This document shows, one piece after another, positions 25,217-34,048 of a stretch of DNA of 63,650 nucleotides; positions within the stretch are counted from its first letter, which is position 1; every line of letters starts with the position of its first letter. The notes beneath the pieces were generated by a model, which did no database searches, was not told the DNA's origin, and saw only the letters and a list, made by a program, of their open reading frames with translations. This DNA is from Neobacillus mesonae (lineage in GTDB: Bacteria > Bacillota > Bacilli > Bacillales > Cytobacillaceae). The position numbers and the translations under genes were made by a program. The DNA is taken from the NCBI RefSeq assembly GCF_023715155.1, contig NZ_JAMBNQ010000029.1, positions 1-63,650 on the forward strand. The letters run 5' to 3'.

Positions 25217-25265
25217 TCCTTGTTATTGTGTTACAAATGCTCTTCCTAACGGAAATCCTTCGACA

Positions 25266-25625
25266 TTAATAGCCAACTTCAACCGCTGCAACAACAATGT
25301 ACATCTGATCGTTTTTATCGCCTTTCTCTTCAAGAACAATACCGCTTGTTGTCAGCATTCCGCCGTCCATAACTTCTACTGTTACTTTCCCAAAGGGCAA
25401 TGCCTCTTTTACGGTATCGATATTCAGCTTGTCTTTTTCACATGGAACCGCCAGTTTAACATTGACGACCATATTGTCCAGGCTGTTTTCTGGGAGCACA
25501 GACCGGATGCCCGGCATTGAATTATAATGAATGGCATTTTTTATCGCACGAACGGCGGCTTTCGTAATATCCTGACCGTGAACATCGATTCCCATTCCTG
25601 TTTCAATAAACATTAGTTTTTCCAT
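25266..25625 (-). CDS. Lin0512 family protein
   Basis: 119 residues (MEKLMFIETGMGIDVHGQDI...). This is the short, highly conserved Lin0512/TIGR02058 family, with FIETGMGIDVHGQD at the N-terminus and EVMDGGMLTTSGIVLEEKGD later. The family is made of unknown-function proteins with a compact alpha/beta fold. It is transcribed toward the terminator at 25182-25216. No functional partner is evident. Confidence 0.88.
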   Translation of the reverse strand: MEKLMFIETGMGIDVHGQDITKAAVRAIKNAIHYNSMPGIRSVLPENSLDNMVVNVKLAVPCEKDKLNIDTVKEALPFGKVTVEVMDGGMLTTSGIVLEEKGDKNDQMYIVVAAVEVGY

Positions 25626-25713
25626 CTTCTAGACACCTCACATTTGATATTACTTTTATTTTACCAAAAAATATTATCTTATTACTCAATATGGGTTCTA
25701 TAAAAGATTAAAA

Positions 25714-25753
25714 TGAAAAAAGCCTAAAATCTCAGTTGAGAAGTTTTAGGCTG
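25714..25753 (-). terminator. Terminator for the YeeE/YedE gene
   Basis: AGCCTAAAA and TTTTAGGCT pair around a loop, with TTTTTTCA following on the minus strand. Confidence 0.85.
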
Positions 25754-25790
25754 TTGTTCTTATTTAATAGTGTAAAATCCTTACTATTCA

Positions 25791-27065
25791 TCAACAAAAA
25801 GAGTCTTTTGATGATGGATTTTTCAATCCAAACAATGGACGGATATATATAGCCAAGAGAGTTCCAAGCATCGCCATAACCATCCAGACCCATCCATGAA
25901 GACTAAAGGAAGAAATACCGCCAAAGTAGGCACCAATGTTACAGCCAAATGCAAGACGGGATCCATACCCCATAAAAAGTCCTCCTATGACTGCGGCACC
26001 GGCAACACCCGGTTTGATTTTCTTAGGTTTAAAGGTGCCTTGGAAAGAGGCTGAGATAAACGCCCCTAATATAATGCCAAAATTCATGACACTTGTAGAA
26101 TCGGCTAATACCGAATTTTTAAGTGATGCGCCAGATGCGCCCGAAAAGAAACCCCACTGTGAAACATCAACACCAAGAGCCATAAGGGTTTTTCCTCCCC
26201 AAAGGGCAAAAGCAGATGTAATTCCCCATGGAGTTCCCCTAACCGTTAATGTTAATGCATTCAGTATGGCTAGAACAATACCGGCTGCAAATAATGGCCA
26301 GGAGCCGCGGATTACCTTTTTCCATCCGGTTGTGGTTGGAAGAGGCTTCATCGTTGGAGGGTTTTTCTTTTTCGCAAATTGAACTGTAATCCAATAAATA
26401 ACCGCGAATACGACCATTTGCAAAAGCCATGCGCCAAAGTAACCTAGGCCGGTTGACTCCGCTAAAGAAATAGGCGGCAAGGTTGGTGTTTGTTCCATCC
26501 AAAAAGTGAAATGGTAGGCCCCAAGGGTTGAGCCAATAATAAAGGCAAAAAGCGTCAAAATCATGGATGATGAACCGCCGCCCAAATTATATAAAGTTCC
26601 AGAAGCACATCCATTTCCAAGCTGCATGCCAATTCCAAACAGAAAAGCACCAAACAAAACAGGAACACCAACAGGAGAAACATACCCTTTTGGTGATAGA
26701 CCGGTAAAGCTAAAACCGGTGCTTAGGATAATGGCAAATAATGTAGTAGAGACGGCAAACATGAGCATATGTGCTTGAAGCCCCTGTGTATTTCCAACAG
26801 AAAGCAGCCGCCGGAAGGCAGAAGTAAATCCAAAACGTGCGTACAGTAAGGCTGCTCCCAATAACAATCCAATGATAAATAGGCTGCCCTGAATCCAATT
26901 TGTGGTTAGGACAATCGCGATTAAAAGAATAAGAGATACTAGAACTCCGGCCGAGACCAATTTCTTCTGCATTGGCTGAAGGGTTGTAACAATAGTGGTT
27001 GGTTTATATGACCATGAATTCTGTTCTAGTTGTGAAGATTTTTTTAAGGTCGTTGTATGTGACAA
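25791..27065 (-). CDS. YeeE/YedE family transporter (thiosulfate uptake type)
   Basis: 424 residues from TTG 27065 (MSHTTTLKKSSQLE) after AGGGGTG; an ATG further out at 27122 lacks a ribosome site. There are about ten hydrophobic segments in two similar halves. Each half carries a cysteine-glycine signature: GNGCASGTLYNLGGGS in the first and LAFGCNIGAYFGGISS in the second. In the family (thiosulfate transporter TsuA) such cysteines relay the sulfur anion through the pore. No TusA-like partner is adjacent, so the substrate (thiosulfate or another sulfur species) is inferred from family only. Confidence 0.85.
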   Translation of the reverse strand: MSHTTTLKKSSQLEQNSWSYKPTTIVTTLQPMQKKLVSAGVLVSLILLIAIVLTTNWIQGSLFIIGLLLGAALLYARFGFTSAFRRLLSVGNTQGLQAHMLMFAVSTTLFAIILSTGFSFTGLSPKGYVSPVGVPVLFGAFLFGIGMQLGNGCASGTLYNLGGGSSSMILTLFAFIIGSTLGAYHFTFWMEQTPTLPPISLAESTGLGYFGAWLLQMVVFAVIYWITVQFAKKKNPPTMKPLPTTTGWKKVIRGSWPLFAAGIVLAILNALTLTVRGTPWGITSAFALWGGKTLMALGVDVSQWGFFSGASGASLKNSVLADSTSVMNFGIILGAFISASFQGTFKPKKIKPGVAGAAVIGGLFMGYGSRLAFGCNIGAYFGGISSFSLHGWVWMVMAMLGTLLAIYIRPLFGLKNPSSKDSFC

Positions 27066-27330
27066 GAATGTTTCACCCCTATAACCTATAGTTTTAGTAT
27101 GAATAAATGCAAGTATTATCATAATATAACTTCAATGAAAAGTAAAGAAGCATTATTTAGCAAAATGGGAGATGGAATCGGAAAATAAAAAGTGACAGGA
27201 TTACTTTGAAAATGGCTGATTACAGAAAACTAATAGTTTTATAAGGTCCAGTACTTGTGATATAGTAATAAAGTATAGTATTTTCTCTCTATTGGGAATA
27301 ATTTAAAAAATAGAAAAGGGGGCGCATTGA

Positions 27331-28119
27331 ATGAAAAAATTAGGTTTATTTAGTTTGTTTTTGGTTCTTACGCTCATGATCGCAGCCTGCGGTGGAGGCG
27401 GAGAAAAAGCAGTTTCAGGTGAGAAGGCAGCAAAGACGGATAATGAAAAGGTATATAAAGTTGGTGTGGATACCACTTATCCTCCATTTGAATATAAAGA
27501 GGGAAGCGAGTATAAGGGTATCGATATTGATTTGATCAATGCCATTGCGAAAAATCAGGGCTTTAAAATTGAACTTAATCCAATGGACTTTGGCGGTATT
27601 ATTCCTGCCATGCAAGCTGGTCAGCTGGATGTAGCGATTGCCGGTATGAGCATTACGGATGATAGAAAAAAGGTAGTGGATTTCTCCACTCCGTATTTTG
27701 ATGCAGGATTAACCGTAGTGGTTAAAAAAGATAATTCAGATATTAAATCAGTTGAGGATCTTAAAGGAAAAACGGTTGCTGTTAAAAAAGGAACTACAGG
27801 TGCTAAATATGCACAAGATAATGCATCAAAATTACAAATTAAAGTTGTGCAATTTAATGACAGCCCGGCAATGTTCCAAGAAGTTTCCAATGGAAATGCA
27901 GATGCGCTTATTGAAGACTATCCTGTTATCTCCTATGCTATTGCCCAGAAGGATCTTGGTTTGAAAATTGTGGGTGATCGCTTAAATGGGGACCAATATG
28001 GTATTGCAGTTTTGAAAGGTCAAAATCAGGATGTATTAGAAAAGATTAACAAAGGTCTTGAAGAACTTAAGAAAGACGGATCATACGATAAAATTATTGA
28101 AACATATCTTGGAAAATAA
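27331..28119 (+). CDS. Amino acid ABC transporter, substrate-binding lipoprotein
   Basis: 262 residues. It has a lipoprotein signal peptide ending at the lipobox IAAC (Cys near residue 20) and a Gly-rich linker. The mature part is a family 3 solute-binding protein: VGVDTTYPPFEYKEG, LNPMDFGGIIPAMQAGQLD, AGMSITDDRKKVVDFSTPYF and GKTVAVKKGTTGAKYA. This is the glutamine/basic amino acid (GlnH/ArtJ-like) group. The ribosome site is AAAAGGGGGCG. The permease and ATPase genes follow, with a 300-base spacer that holds a dispersed repeat. Confidence 0.9.
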   Translation: MKKLGLFSLFLVLTLMIAACGGGGEKAVSGEKAAKTDNEKVYKVGVDTTYPPFEYKEGSEYKGIDIDLINAIAKNQGFKIELNPMDFGGIIPAMQAGQLDVAIAGMSITDDRKKVVDFSTPYFDAGLTVVVKKDNSDIKSVEDLKGKTVAVKKGTTGAKYAQDNASKLQIKVVQFNDSPAMFQEVSNGNADALIEDYPVISYAIAQKDLGLKIVGDRLNGDQYGIAVLKGQNQDVLEKINKGLEELKKDGSYDKIIETYLGK

Positions 28120-28237
28120 GGTAAAACATTAATTAACGGGGTTTAATAGCCCGTGAAAGCGGAATAAACAGGGATATGGGGCGCGCATTTTTAGCGCGCT
28201 CCTTTTCTACAGTAAGAAAGTATTAAATTTAGGCCTT

Positions 28238-28410
28238 AAAATTGTCCAGCTCTACAACGAAAGCTTCGGCAGCAGCAGCACCGCACGAAGGGAAAGCGTT
28301 AGTCTTTTCGAGGAGCGTCCAGCTGGTTTCCGCTCTCGGTTAAGCTCCTTTGAGCAGTTCGAGTTCAAATAACCTGCGCTTGTTTTCAAAGGCGCTTACG
28401 CTTTTCTTAT
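28238..28410. repeat. GTCCAGCT-type dispersed repeat, copy 2, inside an operon
   Basis: It begins AAAATTGTCCAGCTC, like copy 1 at 6774, and ends GGCGCTTACGCTTTTCTTAT. Internal GTCCAGCTGG recurs at about 28317. It lies between the binding-protein gene and the permease gene of one transporter and may alter mRNA stability or expression ratio. Confidence 0.55.
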
Positions 28411-28430
28411 CTTGAAAGGGGATGAAAAAA

Positions 28431-29075
28431 GTGGACATTATAATGGAATCTTTACCAATTTTAGCAAAAGGACTACAAGTTACACTTTATATATTTGTTA
28501 TTGCCATTATTCTTGGTTTCTTAATTGGTCTGGTGGTGGCTCTGTTACGGCTTGCACCTATTAAAATCTTAAATTGGATTGCAAAGGTCTATGTTGATGC
28601 GATTAGGGGAACTCCATTTATTGTTCAGCTGTTCTTTATTTATTTTGGCCTAAATTCACTTCATATTATTTCTTTGAACAATTCAGCAGCAGGAATTATC
28701 ACTGTTGCCATCAATGCAGGGGCCTATTTTGCAGAGATTATCAGAGCAGGTATTCAATCCATTGATAAAGGACAAACAGAAGCAGCCAGATCAATTGGTT
28801 TTACAGCATCTCAAACCATGCGTCATATTATTCTGCCACAGGCTTTTAGAAGAATGCTCCCAACCATTACAAATCAGTCCATTATTAGTTTAAAAGACAC
28901 TTCTTTATTATCGGTTATTGGTATTGCAGATTTAACACAGCAGGGGCAAATTCAAGCATCAGCAACTTTTGAAGCATTTAAAATATGGCTGACAGTAGGT
29001 GTTATTTATTTTATCGTCATATATTTATTAACATTGCTGGCTAATTTTGTAGAAAGGAGGTTCGAGCTGCGATGA
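28431..29075 (+). CDS. Amino acid ABC transporter permease
   Basis: 214 residues from GTG 28431 ([18 protein letters not shown]) with GAAAGGGG about nine bases upstream; the ATG at 28422 is too near that site. It is a five-segment HisM/GlnP-type permease with the N-terminal [10 protein letters not shown] and the EAA-like loop [22 protein letters not shown] (residues 112-133). This loop couples to the ATPase. The gene overlaps the ATPase gene by four bases (ATGA). Confidence 0.9.
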   Translation: MDIIMESLPILAKGLQVTLYIFVIAIILGFLIGLVVALLRLAPIKILNWIAKVYVDAIRGTPFIVQLFFIYFGLNSLHIISLNNSAAGIITVAINAGAYFAEIIRAGIQSIDKGQTEAARSIGFTASQTMRHIILPQAFRRMLPTITNQSIISLKDTSLLSVIGIADLTQQGQIQASATFEAFKIWLTVGVIYFIVIYLLTLLANFVERRFELR

Positions 29076-29800
29076 GTATTATTACGGTAAAAAACTTAAG
29101 AAAATCATTTGGGAACTTAGAGGTTTTAAAAGATATTAATGCAGAGGTTCAGGAGAAAGAAGTAATCTGTGTCATTGGTCCTTCCGGATCAGGAAAGAGT
29201 ACCTTTCTTCGATGTCTAAACCGCCTGGAGGAAATCTCAGGTGGTGAGGTAGTCATTAACGGGCATAATATTACCGACCCCAAAATTAATATTAATAAAG
29301 TAAGACAAGAAGTCGGAATGGTTTTTCAACAATTTAATCTGTTCCCACATAAAACCGTTTTAGAAAATATCACACTAGGACCCATTAAAATTCTTTCTAA
29401 AGATAAAGCAGTGGCTGAAAAAATGGCCCTTGAGCTGCTTGACAAGGTAGGATTAAAAGAAAAAGCTGGAAGCTATCCAGGGGAACTTTCCGGAGGACAA
29501 AAACAGCGGGTTGCCATCGCAAGGGCACTGGCGATGAATCCAAAAATCATGCTCTTCGACGAGCCGACGTCTGCACTTGATCCGGAAATGGTCGGAGATG
29601 TGTTAGAGGTCATGAAACAGCTTGCAAAAGAAGGCATGACAATGGTTGTGGTAACACATGAAATGGGATTTGCCCGGGAAGTGGGCGACCGTGTTATTTT
29701 TATGGATGGAGGGTATATAGTAGAAGAAAATGAACCGAATGAATTATTCGGAAACCCGCAGCATGAAAGAACAAAGGCGTTTTTAAGTAAGATATTATAA
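29072..29800 (+). CDS. Amino acid ABC transporter ATPase (GlnQ type)
   Basis: 242 residues. All ABC signatures are present: Walker [10 protein letters not shown] (35-43), Q-loop QQFNLFPH, signature LSGGQKQR, Walker [16 protein letters not shown] and H-loop VTHEMGFA. It is the GlnQ/ArtP branch for polar amino acids. It drives the permease encoded just before it. A terminator follows directly. Confidence 0.93.
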   Translation: MSIITVKNLRKSFGNLEVLKDINAEVQEKEVICVIGPSGSGKSTFLRCLNRLEEISGGEVVINGHNITDPKININKVRQEVGMVFQQFNLFPHKTVLENITLGPIKILSKDKAVAEKMALELLDKVGLKEKAGSYPGELSGGQKQRVAIARALAMNPKIMLFDEPTSALDPEMVGDVLEVMKQLAKEGMTMVVVTHEMGFAREVGDRVIFMDGGYIVEENEPNELFGNPQHERTKAFLSKIL

Positions 29801-29816
29801 GGAAATAAGGCTTTTT

Positions 29817-29863
29817 AAAGGAGAACTCTAAGGTGAAAAACTTTTGGTGTTCTCCTTTTTGTA
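29817..29863 (+). terminator. Terminator of the amino acid ABC operon
   Basis: AAAGGAGAAC and GTTCTCCTTT arms enclose about 22 bases and end in TTTTTG. Confidence 0.85.
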
Positions 29864-29918
29864 TTAATGTTGCTGCTCTTCAATATATAAGGTAAGAAGC
29901 TGGCTGGTTCCTGCTATT

Positions 29919-30695
29919 TTACTCTTTCATTCCAACGACACGGATTCTTTTATAATCAGCAATCCAATGACCGTCTTTGTATAAAGTATTCTTTAAATTA
30001 TTTTCAATATTTACTATGATTTCGTTTTTTGTATTTTTAGGGATACCATTGAAGAAGTGACTGGCGAACATATCAATCCAGTTTTTTAATCCATCATCAC
30101 CCTCTAATTGTGTTGGTCTATCAAAATGTTGAGCAAACGTTACCCTGAATCCTACTTTCTCCATTAAAGTTGAATACTCTGCAATACTTGGATAAAACCA
30201 AGGGAATTGTTCATTCTTAAATTCTAACCCTTTTTCTTTGATTTGCTGAATCATTTCATTTGTGATCGTTTGAACGTTACCCTTTCCTCCGAATTCTGCA
30301 ACAAATCTGCCGCCTGATTTTAAACTTTGATAAATACCATTTAATGCTTTGTTAGCTGGCAGCACCCAGTGAAGTGCTGCATTAGAGAATACAGCATCAA
30401 ATTTACTATGAAAGTCTAAGCTTACAGCATCTTGAACCATGAACTGTATATGCGGGTATTTACTGGATGCTTGTTCTATCATTGTTTCAGATTTATCTAC
30501 CCCTATAATATCCGCTCCATACTCATAAATGATATTGGCTAGATCTCCAGTTCCACAGCCAAGGTCAAGAATTTTTTCCCCATGTTTTGGAGCTAATAAT
30601 TCAACTATACTATTCGCGTATTTTGAAACAAAAGAATGTTTCGTATCATATAAATTCGCATCCCAGGTGCATTCTTCAATATGTATGGATTCCAT
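29919..30695 (-). CDS. Class I SAM-dependent methyltransferase
   Basis: 258 residues. The SAM-binding motif I is ILDLGCGTGDLANII (about 42-56), followed by GVDKSETMIEQA and DAVFSNAALHWV. The overall pattern resembles trans-aconitate methyltransferase/YcgJ-type small-molecule methyltransferases. GGGAGG precedes the ATG. It is divergent from a LysR gene with about 135 bases between, which suggests control by that regulator. The substrate is unknown. Confidence 0.85.
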   Translation of the reverse strand: MESIHIEECTWDANLYDTKHSFVSKYANSIVELLAPKHGEKILDLGCGTGDLANIIYEYGADIIGVDKSETMIEQASSKYPHIQFMVQDAVSLDFHSKFDAVFSNAALHWVLPANKALNGIYQSLKSGGRFVAEFGGKGNVQTITNEMIQQIKEKGLEFKNEQFPWFYPSIAEYSTLMEKVGFRVTFAQHFDRPTQLEGDDGLKNWIDMFASHFFNGIPKNTKNEIIVNIENNLKNTLYKDGHWIADYKRIRVVGMKE

Positions 30696-30830
30696 TTCTT
30701 TTTCCTCCCGTGTTCTTACAAAGATAATGTATTAATCTGATAATTCAATTATAATGGAGGGGATACATAATGGATATTAACAAAAAAAGATAATTTCAAT
30801 AACCAATAGTTATTATGAGTGGAGATATGT

Positions 30831-31697
30831 ATGGATATTAAATGGATTAAAACATTTATTGTTGCGGCCAAATATGAAAATTTCCGTAAAACATCAGAAG
30901 AGCTTTTTCTAACCCAGCCTGCTATTACAAAACATATTAAAAGACTTGAAGAAAACCTTAATATACAGTTGTTTGATAGAGCTGGGAAAAAGATTGCCCT
31001 CACATCGGCGGGACTTCATTTTCTTCCATTTGCTAGAGAGATAGCAGCTAAGTATGAACAGGGGTTAAATGACTTTGAATCATGGAAACAAGGATATAAT
31101 CGAAAGTTAATGATTGCCGCAGCCCCGCAAATTGCCTCTTCATTTCTCCCTTCGATGCTGCGTAAATTTATGTTTAGCAACCCAAATATAGAAGTAATCA
31201 TAAATGTTTTGCAATCTTTCAATATAGGAGAGGAAATCAGTGCAGGGAGAGCAGATGTCGGACTGACAAGAATTGTACCTATTCAAACAACTATTAAAAG
31301 TGATGTTATACATGAAGAGTTTGTCAAATTAGTTGGACCAAATGAGGCGATTTCTCTTGATGAACAAAAGGTATTACAGAATTATAGACTTATCACTCAT
31401 AACCACCCGGTTTATTGGGATCTGCTTTTGAAAGATGTGAAAAGACATTATCCCAATGTTCGAACGATGAAGGTGAATCAAGTAGAAGTGACAAAGCGAT
31501 TCATAGAAGAAGGACTTGGAGTTTCCTATCTGCCGTTTACTGTGATGAAGGATGAAATAGCTATGAATAAGCTGGTGGAAATTAAATCAGATAAAATTGC
31601 ACCTCCTTCATCTTGTACATATGTTTTAACAAAAGTAGAAACAGATGAAGTATCTATTTTTATTAAATTTTTAAAGGATGCAATGAGGGCATGGTGA
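30831..31697 (+). CDS. LysR-family transcriptional regulator
   Basis: 288 residues from ATG 30831 (MDIKWIKTFIVAAKYENF) with GGAG upstream. The helix-turn-helix is at about 15-40 (ENFRKTSEELFLTQPAITKHIKRLEE), with an effector-binding domain after residue 90. It is divergent from the methyltransferase gene, the usual arrangement for LysR regulators and their targets. The effector is unknown. Confidence 0.87.
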   Translation: MDIKWIKTFIVAAKYENFRKTSEELFLTQPAITKHIKRLEENLNIQLFDRAGKKIALTSAGLHFLPFAREIAAKYEQGLNDFESWKQGYNRKLMIAAAPQIASSFLPSMLRKFMFSNPNIEVIINVLQSFNIGEEISAGRADVGLTRIVPIQTTIKSDVIHEEFVKLVGPNEAISLDEQKVLQNYRLITHNHPVYWDLLLKDVKRHYPNVRTMKVNQVEVTKRFIEEGLGVSYLPFTVMKDEIAMNKLVEIKSDKIAPPSSCTYVLTKVETDEVSIFIKFLKDAMRAW

Positions 31698-31734
31698 AGA
31701 TAGGTTCTTTTAAAGATATAATGGGAGTGATTTT

Positions 31735-31968
31735 TTGTTAAAAATTCTGCGCTATATTTTTTCAGTAGTAACTATTTTATTTGCTGCTTACGGATTAGTT
31801 TCTAAAAATTATCAATTTAACTATATTATGATGTTTCTCTTAGGTCTTACAATGTTGATTTTGGGCTTAGAAGAATTTCGAAAAGAGAAAAAAATGAACG
31901 GATGGTTATTTGTTATTGTTTTTTTATTTTCATTATTTGTGTCTATTAAAGGATTTTTATTAAGCTAA
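31735..31968 (+). CDS. Small membrane protein, DUF3953/YczI-like
   Basis: 77 residues with three hydrophobic segments (ILRYIFSVVTILFAAYGLV, YIMMFLLGLTMLILGL, WLFVIVFLFSLFVSIKG) and a basic loop EEFRKEKKMNG. This layout matches the YczI/DUF3953 proteins of bacilli. The start is probably TTG at 31735, with GGGAGTG upstream. The function is not known. Confidence 0.7.
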   Translation: MLKILRYIFSVVTILFAAYGLVSKNYQFNYIMMFLLGLTMLILGLEEFRKEKKMNGWLFVIVFLFSLFVSIKGFLLS

Positions 31969-31989
31969 AGGATATGATCCACCTATGAT

Positions 31990-32016
31990 AAAAAGGGCTG
32001 TGGACAGCCCTTTCAA
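31990..32016. terminator. Hairpin between convergent genes
   Basis: AAAGGGCT and AGCCCTTT pair around GTGGAC. The flanks are A/T-rich on both sides, so it could serve the plus-strand YczI-like gene and the minus-strand Gly/Tyr-rich gene. Confidence 0.6.
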
Positions 32017-32070
32017 AAATTTTGGACAAAACATTTTCATCGTATATTTTTTGTCTGCCTTATCAATCAA

Positions 32071-32319
32071 CTAAAACCGGCCAAAGTATCCTCCAAATCC
32101 TGCCCCAGTAAAGCCAGAAAAACCGGTAGACCCTGCACCAAAATAACCTGGGTAGCCAGCAAAGCCGGTGGACCCTGTTCCAAAATAACCGGGATAGCCA
32201 GAAAAACCGGCAGACCCTGTTCCAAAATACCCTGGATAGCCGGCATAGCTTGCACCCGGGTAGCCGCCGTAATATATTCCTGGATACCCTCCGTAACCCA
32301 TCCCCAAAAGTCTAAACAT
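32071..32319 (-). CDS. Gly/Tyr/Phe-rich repeat protein, 82 aa
   Basis: 82 residues made almost wholly of G, Y, P, F, S, T and A. After MFRLLGMGYGGYPGIYYGGY come three tandem copies of a 15-residue unit GYPGYFGTGS(A/T)GF(S/A). GGAGGAG stands before the ATG. No signal peptide. Such low-complexity aromatic-glycine proteins in spore formers are often spore coat or exosporium components that assemble by aromatic stacking, which is an inference here. The adjacent plus-strand ECF sigma gene is divergent, about 170 bases away. The frame on the other reading phase (Leu/Pro-rich) is a shadow. Confidence 0.75.
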   Translation of the reverse strand: MFRLLGMGYGGYPGIYYGGYPGASYAGYPGYFGTGSAGFSGYPGYFGTGSTGFAGYPGYFGAGSTGFSGFTGAGFGGYFGRF

Positions 32320-32444
32320 TTATATTCTCCTCCTCAAATCGATTCAAAAGTAATGTATGTGTCCATTGTGAAGGAGGAATAGATATTGGCCCATGTTAGT
32401 TAATAATTGTGTAGAAGGTTTATGGTTACAATTTTTCAACCCAT

Positions 32445-32471
32445 TGTAAACTTTTTATTGAGTTATACGTC
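32445..32471 (+). promoter_or_regulatory. ECF-type autoregulated promoter
   Basis: TGTAAAC at 32445-32451 and CGTC at 32468-32471, separated by 16 bases, match the -35 TGAAAC and -10 CGTC of many Bacillus ECF sigma promoters. It lies 20 bases before the sigma gene's ATG, so the sigma factor probably transcribes its own operon. Confidence 0.6.
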
Positions 32472-32491
32472 TTGTAAACAGGAGGACGATA

Positions 32492-32995
32492 ATGGATGAT
32501 TTAAAAAAGAATAAAGATCTCAATTCAGAACTTAATATCGTGTTTCAATACCTTCGAAAATTGGGAGTTTCGCAGGAGGATGCAGAAGATGCTGTACAGG
32601 AAGCGGCCTATCGATACCTGCTTTACTTTGATTCAATCAAGACTTCAAAAATCCGCAGCTGGTTAATTCGAGTTGCATTGAACTACTTTTATGATCAATG
32701 CAGGAAAAATGGAAGATATATGCTGAATATCAACGAAGAGAATTTAAAGATAGATAATGAAGAGCTGCCTGAAATGATCATCCTTAATAAGGAAAGAAAC
32801 AAGGAGCTTGGAAGAGCGGTATCACAATTAAAGCCGCTTTTTCAGGAACTGCTTCTATTAAAATATCAATCAGGACTTACATACGAAGAAATTTCAGTAC
32901 TGTTAGGAGTAAGTATTAGTTCAATCAAAACGAATTTATTTCGAGCCAGGAAAAAGTTAGAGAAAATGTACAAGGAGGTAACCCATGAGCGATAG
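32492..32995 (+). CDS. ECF-type RNA polymerase sigma factor
   Basis: 167 residues. Region 2 is at about 20-85 (QEDAEDAVQEAAYRYLLYFDS...IRSWLIRVALNYFYDQCRKNG). Region 4 is at about 105-160 (LLLLKYQSGLTYEEISVLLGVSISSIKTNLFRARKKLE). The ribosome site is AGGAGG. It overlaps the gene for its presumed membrane regulator by 11 bases and has an ECF-like promoter directly upstream. It resembles SigM/SigV-type envelope-stress factors in organisation; the stimulus is unknown. Confidence 0.9.
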   Translation: MDDLKKNKDLNSELNIVFQYLRKLGVSQEDAEDAVQEAAYRYLLYFDSIKTSKIRSWLIRVALNYFYDQCRKNGRYMLNINEENLKIDNEELPEMIILNKERNKELGRAVSQLKPLFQELLLLKYQSGLTYEEISVLLGVSISSIKTNLFRARKKLEKMYKEVTHER

Positions 32996-33974
32996 ACATG
33001 AAAAGAATGGGGAAGAAATTGATTTTTTGAGTAATTCAACCTTACAAAAGGCCATAAAGAAATCACAGTGGAAGCAAACGATTAAGTATATTATTATAGC
33101 GATTCTAACAACATCGATTTTATTGGTTATTCTTTTCTCGGGAAGTCAATATATTCTAAATAAACGGATAACAAACCAGTATTCACTTTACAACAGCATT
33201 CATGGGGCCAATATTTCACCTAGTTCATCTACCTATAACTATAATCTTTTTAGTGTTATCGCGGAGACTACATATAGGAAATCCATTGGCGGACGTACGA
33301 TTGTTTGGGATAAAGAGTTGAAAAAGATTCCTGTTTTCGGAAGAATTGAAACCCTTGAAAGAGGAAGCGGCAGGGTGGAAATGAATTCACTGGATCCAGA
33401 GGCAAAAAGATATGTTCGTTACAATGATTTTAATAATGAAAGGAAAATTGATTTTTATTATCCAAAATTGTCTTATGACTATTTACCACATGAACTCGAT
33501 ATCGCTGTTACCTTAGATACGAACAAATTAATTGAAGTAGCTCTTTCTTTTAAAAAACCGATGACACTGACAGAGGCAGCTGTGAAGCTTGGACAGAAAA
33601 ACGTCAATTGGTTATGGGTTGATACCACAACGGCTGCCCAAATGGAAAGAATGGAAACAACACTTGAACATGATAATGTAAAAACGAAGGGCGGCGGGGG
33701 TGCCTTTGGGTTTGCGGTCAGACCAGAACAGCCCTTTACAGAAGAAAGTGGAAAAGGATTTATCCAGACTTTGGAAGAGGTAAAAAAACAAGGTTACCAT
33801 AAAAGTTCAATTAATGAAGCATTGATGGGATTGGAGGAAAACACCAAAGCGACGAATGGAAAGATTCGTTTAAATGGAGCCGTTATAACGGGTGCACCTA
33901 ACGAATTGAAACGATTTCAAAAGCTTGATTTCATCAGGGCCTCTGTTCTTGGAGCAACTATTGATAAATATTAA
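32985..33974 (+). CDS. Membrane-bound sigma factor regulator (anti-sigma)
   Basis: 329 residues with GGAGGTAACC before the ATG. A short cytoplasmic N-terminus (about 1-33) is followed by one membrane helix (IKYIIIAILTTSILLVILFSG, 34-54) and a long extracytoplasmic part. The outer part resembles the Sigma_reg_N and Sigma_reg_C domains found in Bacillus sigma regulators. Gene overlap with the sigma gene supports it as the cognate anti-sigma factor. The stem-loop GGGGGAT-gt-ATCCCCC just after the stop (33976-33993) has no T run. Confidence 0.82.
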   Translation: MSDRHEKNGEEIDFLSNSTLQKAIKKSQWKQTIKYIIIAILTTSILLVILFSGSQYILNKRITNQYSLYNSIHGANISPSSSTYNYNLFSVIAETTYRKSIGGRTIVWDKELKKIPVFGRIETLERGSGRVEMNSLDPEAKRYVRYNDFNNERKIDFYYPKLSYDYLPHELDIAVTLDTNKLIEVALSFKKPMTLTEAAVKLGQKNVNWLWVDTTTAAQMERMETTLEHDNVKTKGGGGAFGFAVRPEQPFTEESGKGFIQTLEEVKKQGYHKSSINEALMGLEENTKATNGKIRLNGAVITGAPNELKRFQKLDFIRASVLGATIDKY

Positions 33975-34048
33975 TTGGGGGATGTATCCCCCAGCCTATA
34001 CAAAAGAGGAATATTTGATAAACTATGAAAGTTTAAAAGGTGATACTA

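Noticed and set aside
32067..32255. Leu/Pro-rich minus-strand frame of 62 codons
   Set aside because: A shadow of the Gly/Tyr-rich repeat gene in another phase. It lacks the GGAGGAG start site that the real gene has.
32382..32403. GGAGG followed by TTG-GCC-CAT-GTT-AGT-TAA
   Set aside because: A five-codon frame upstream of the ECF promoter; no sign of function or conservation can be judged.
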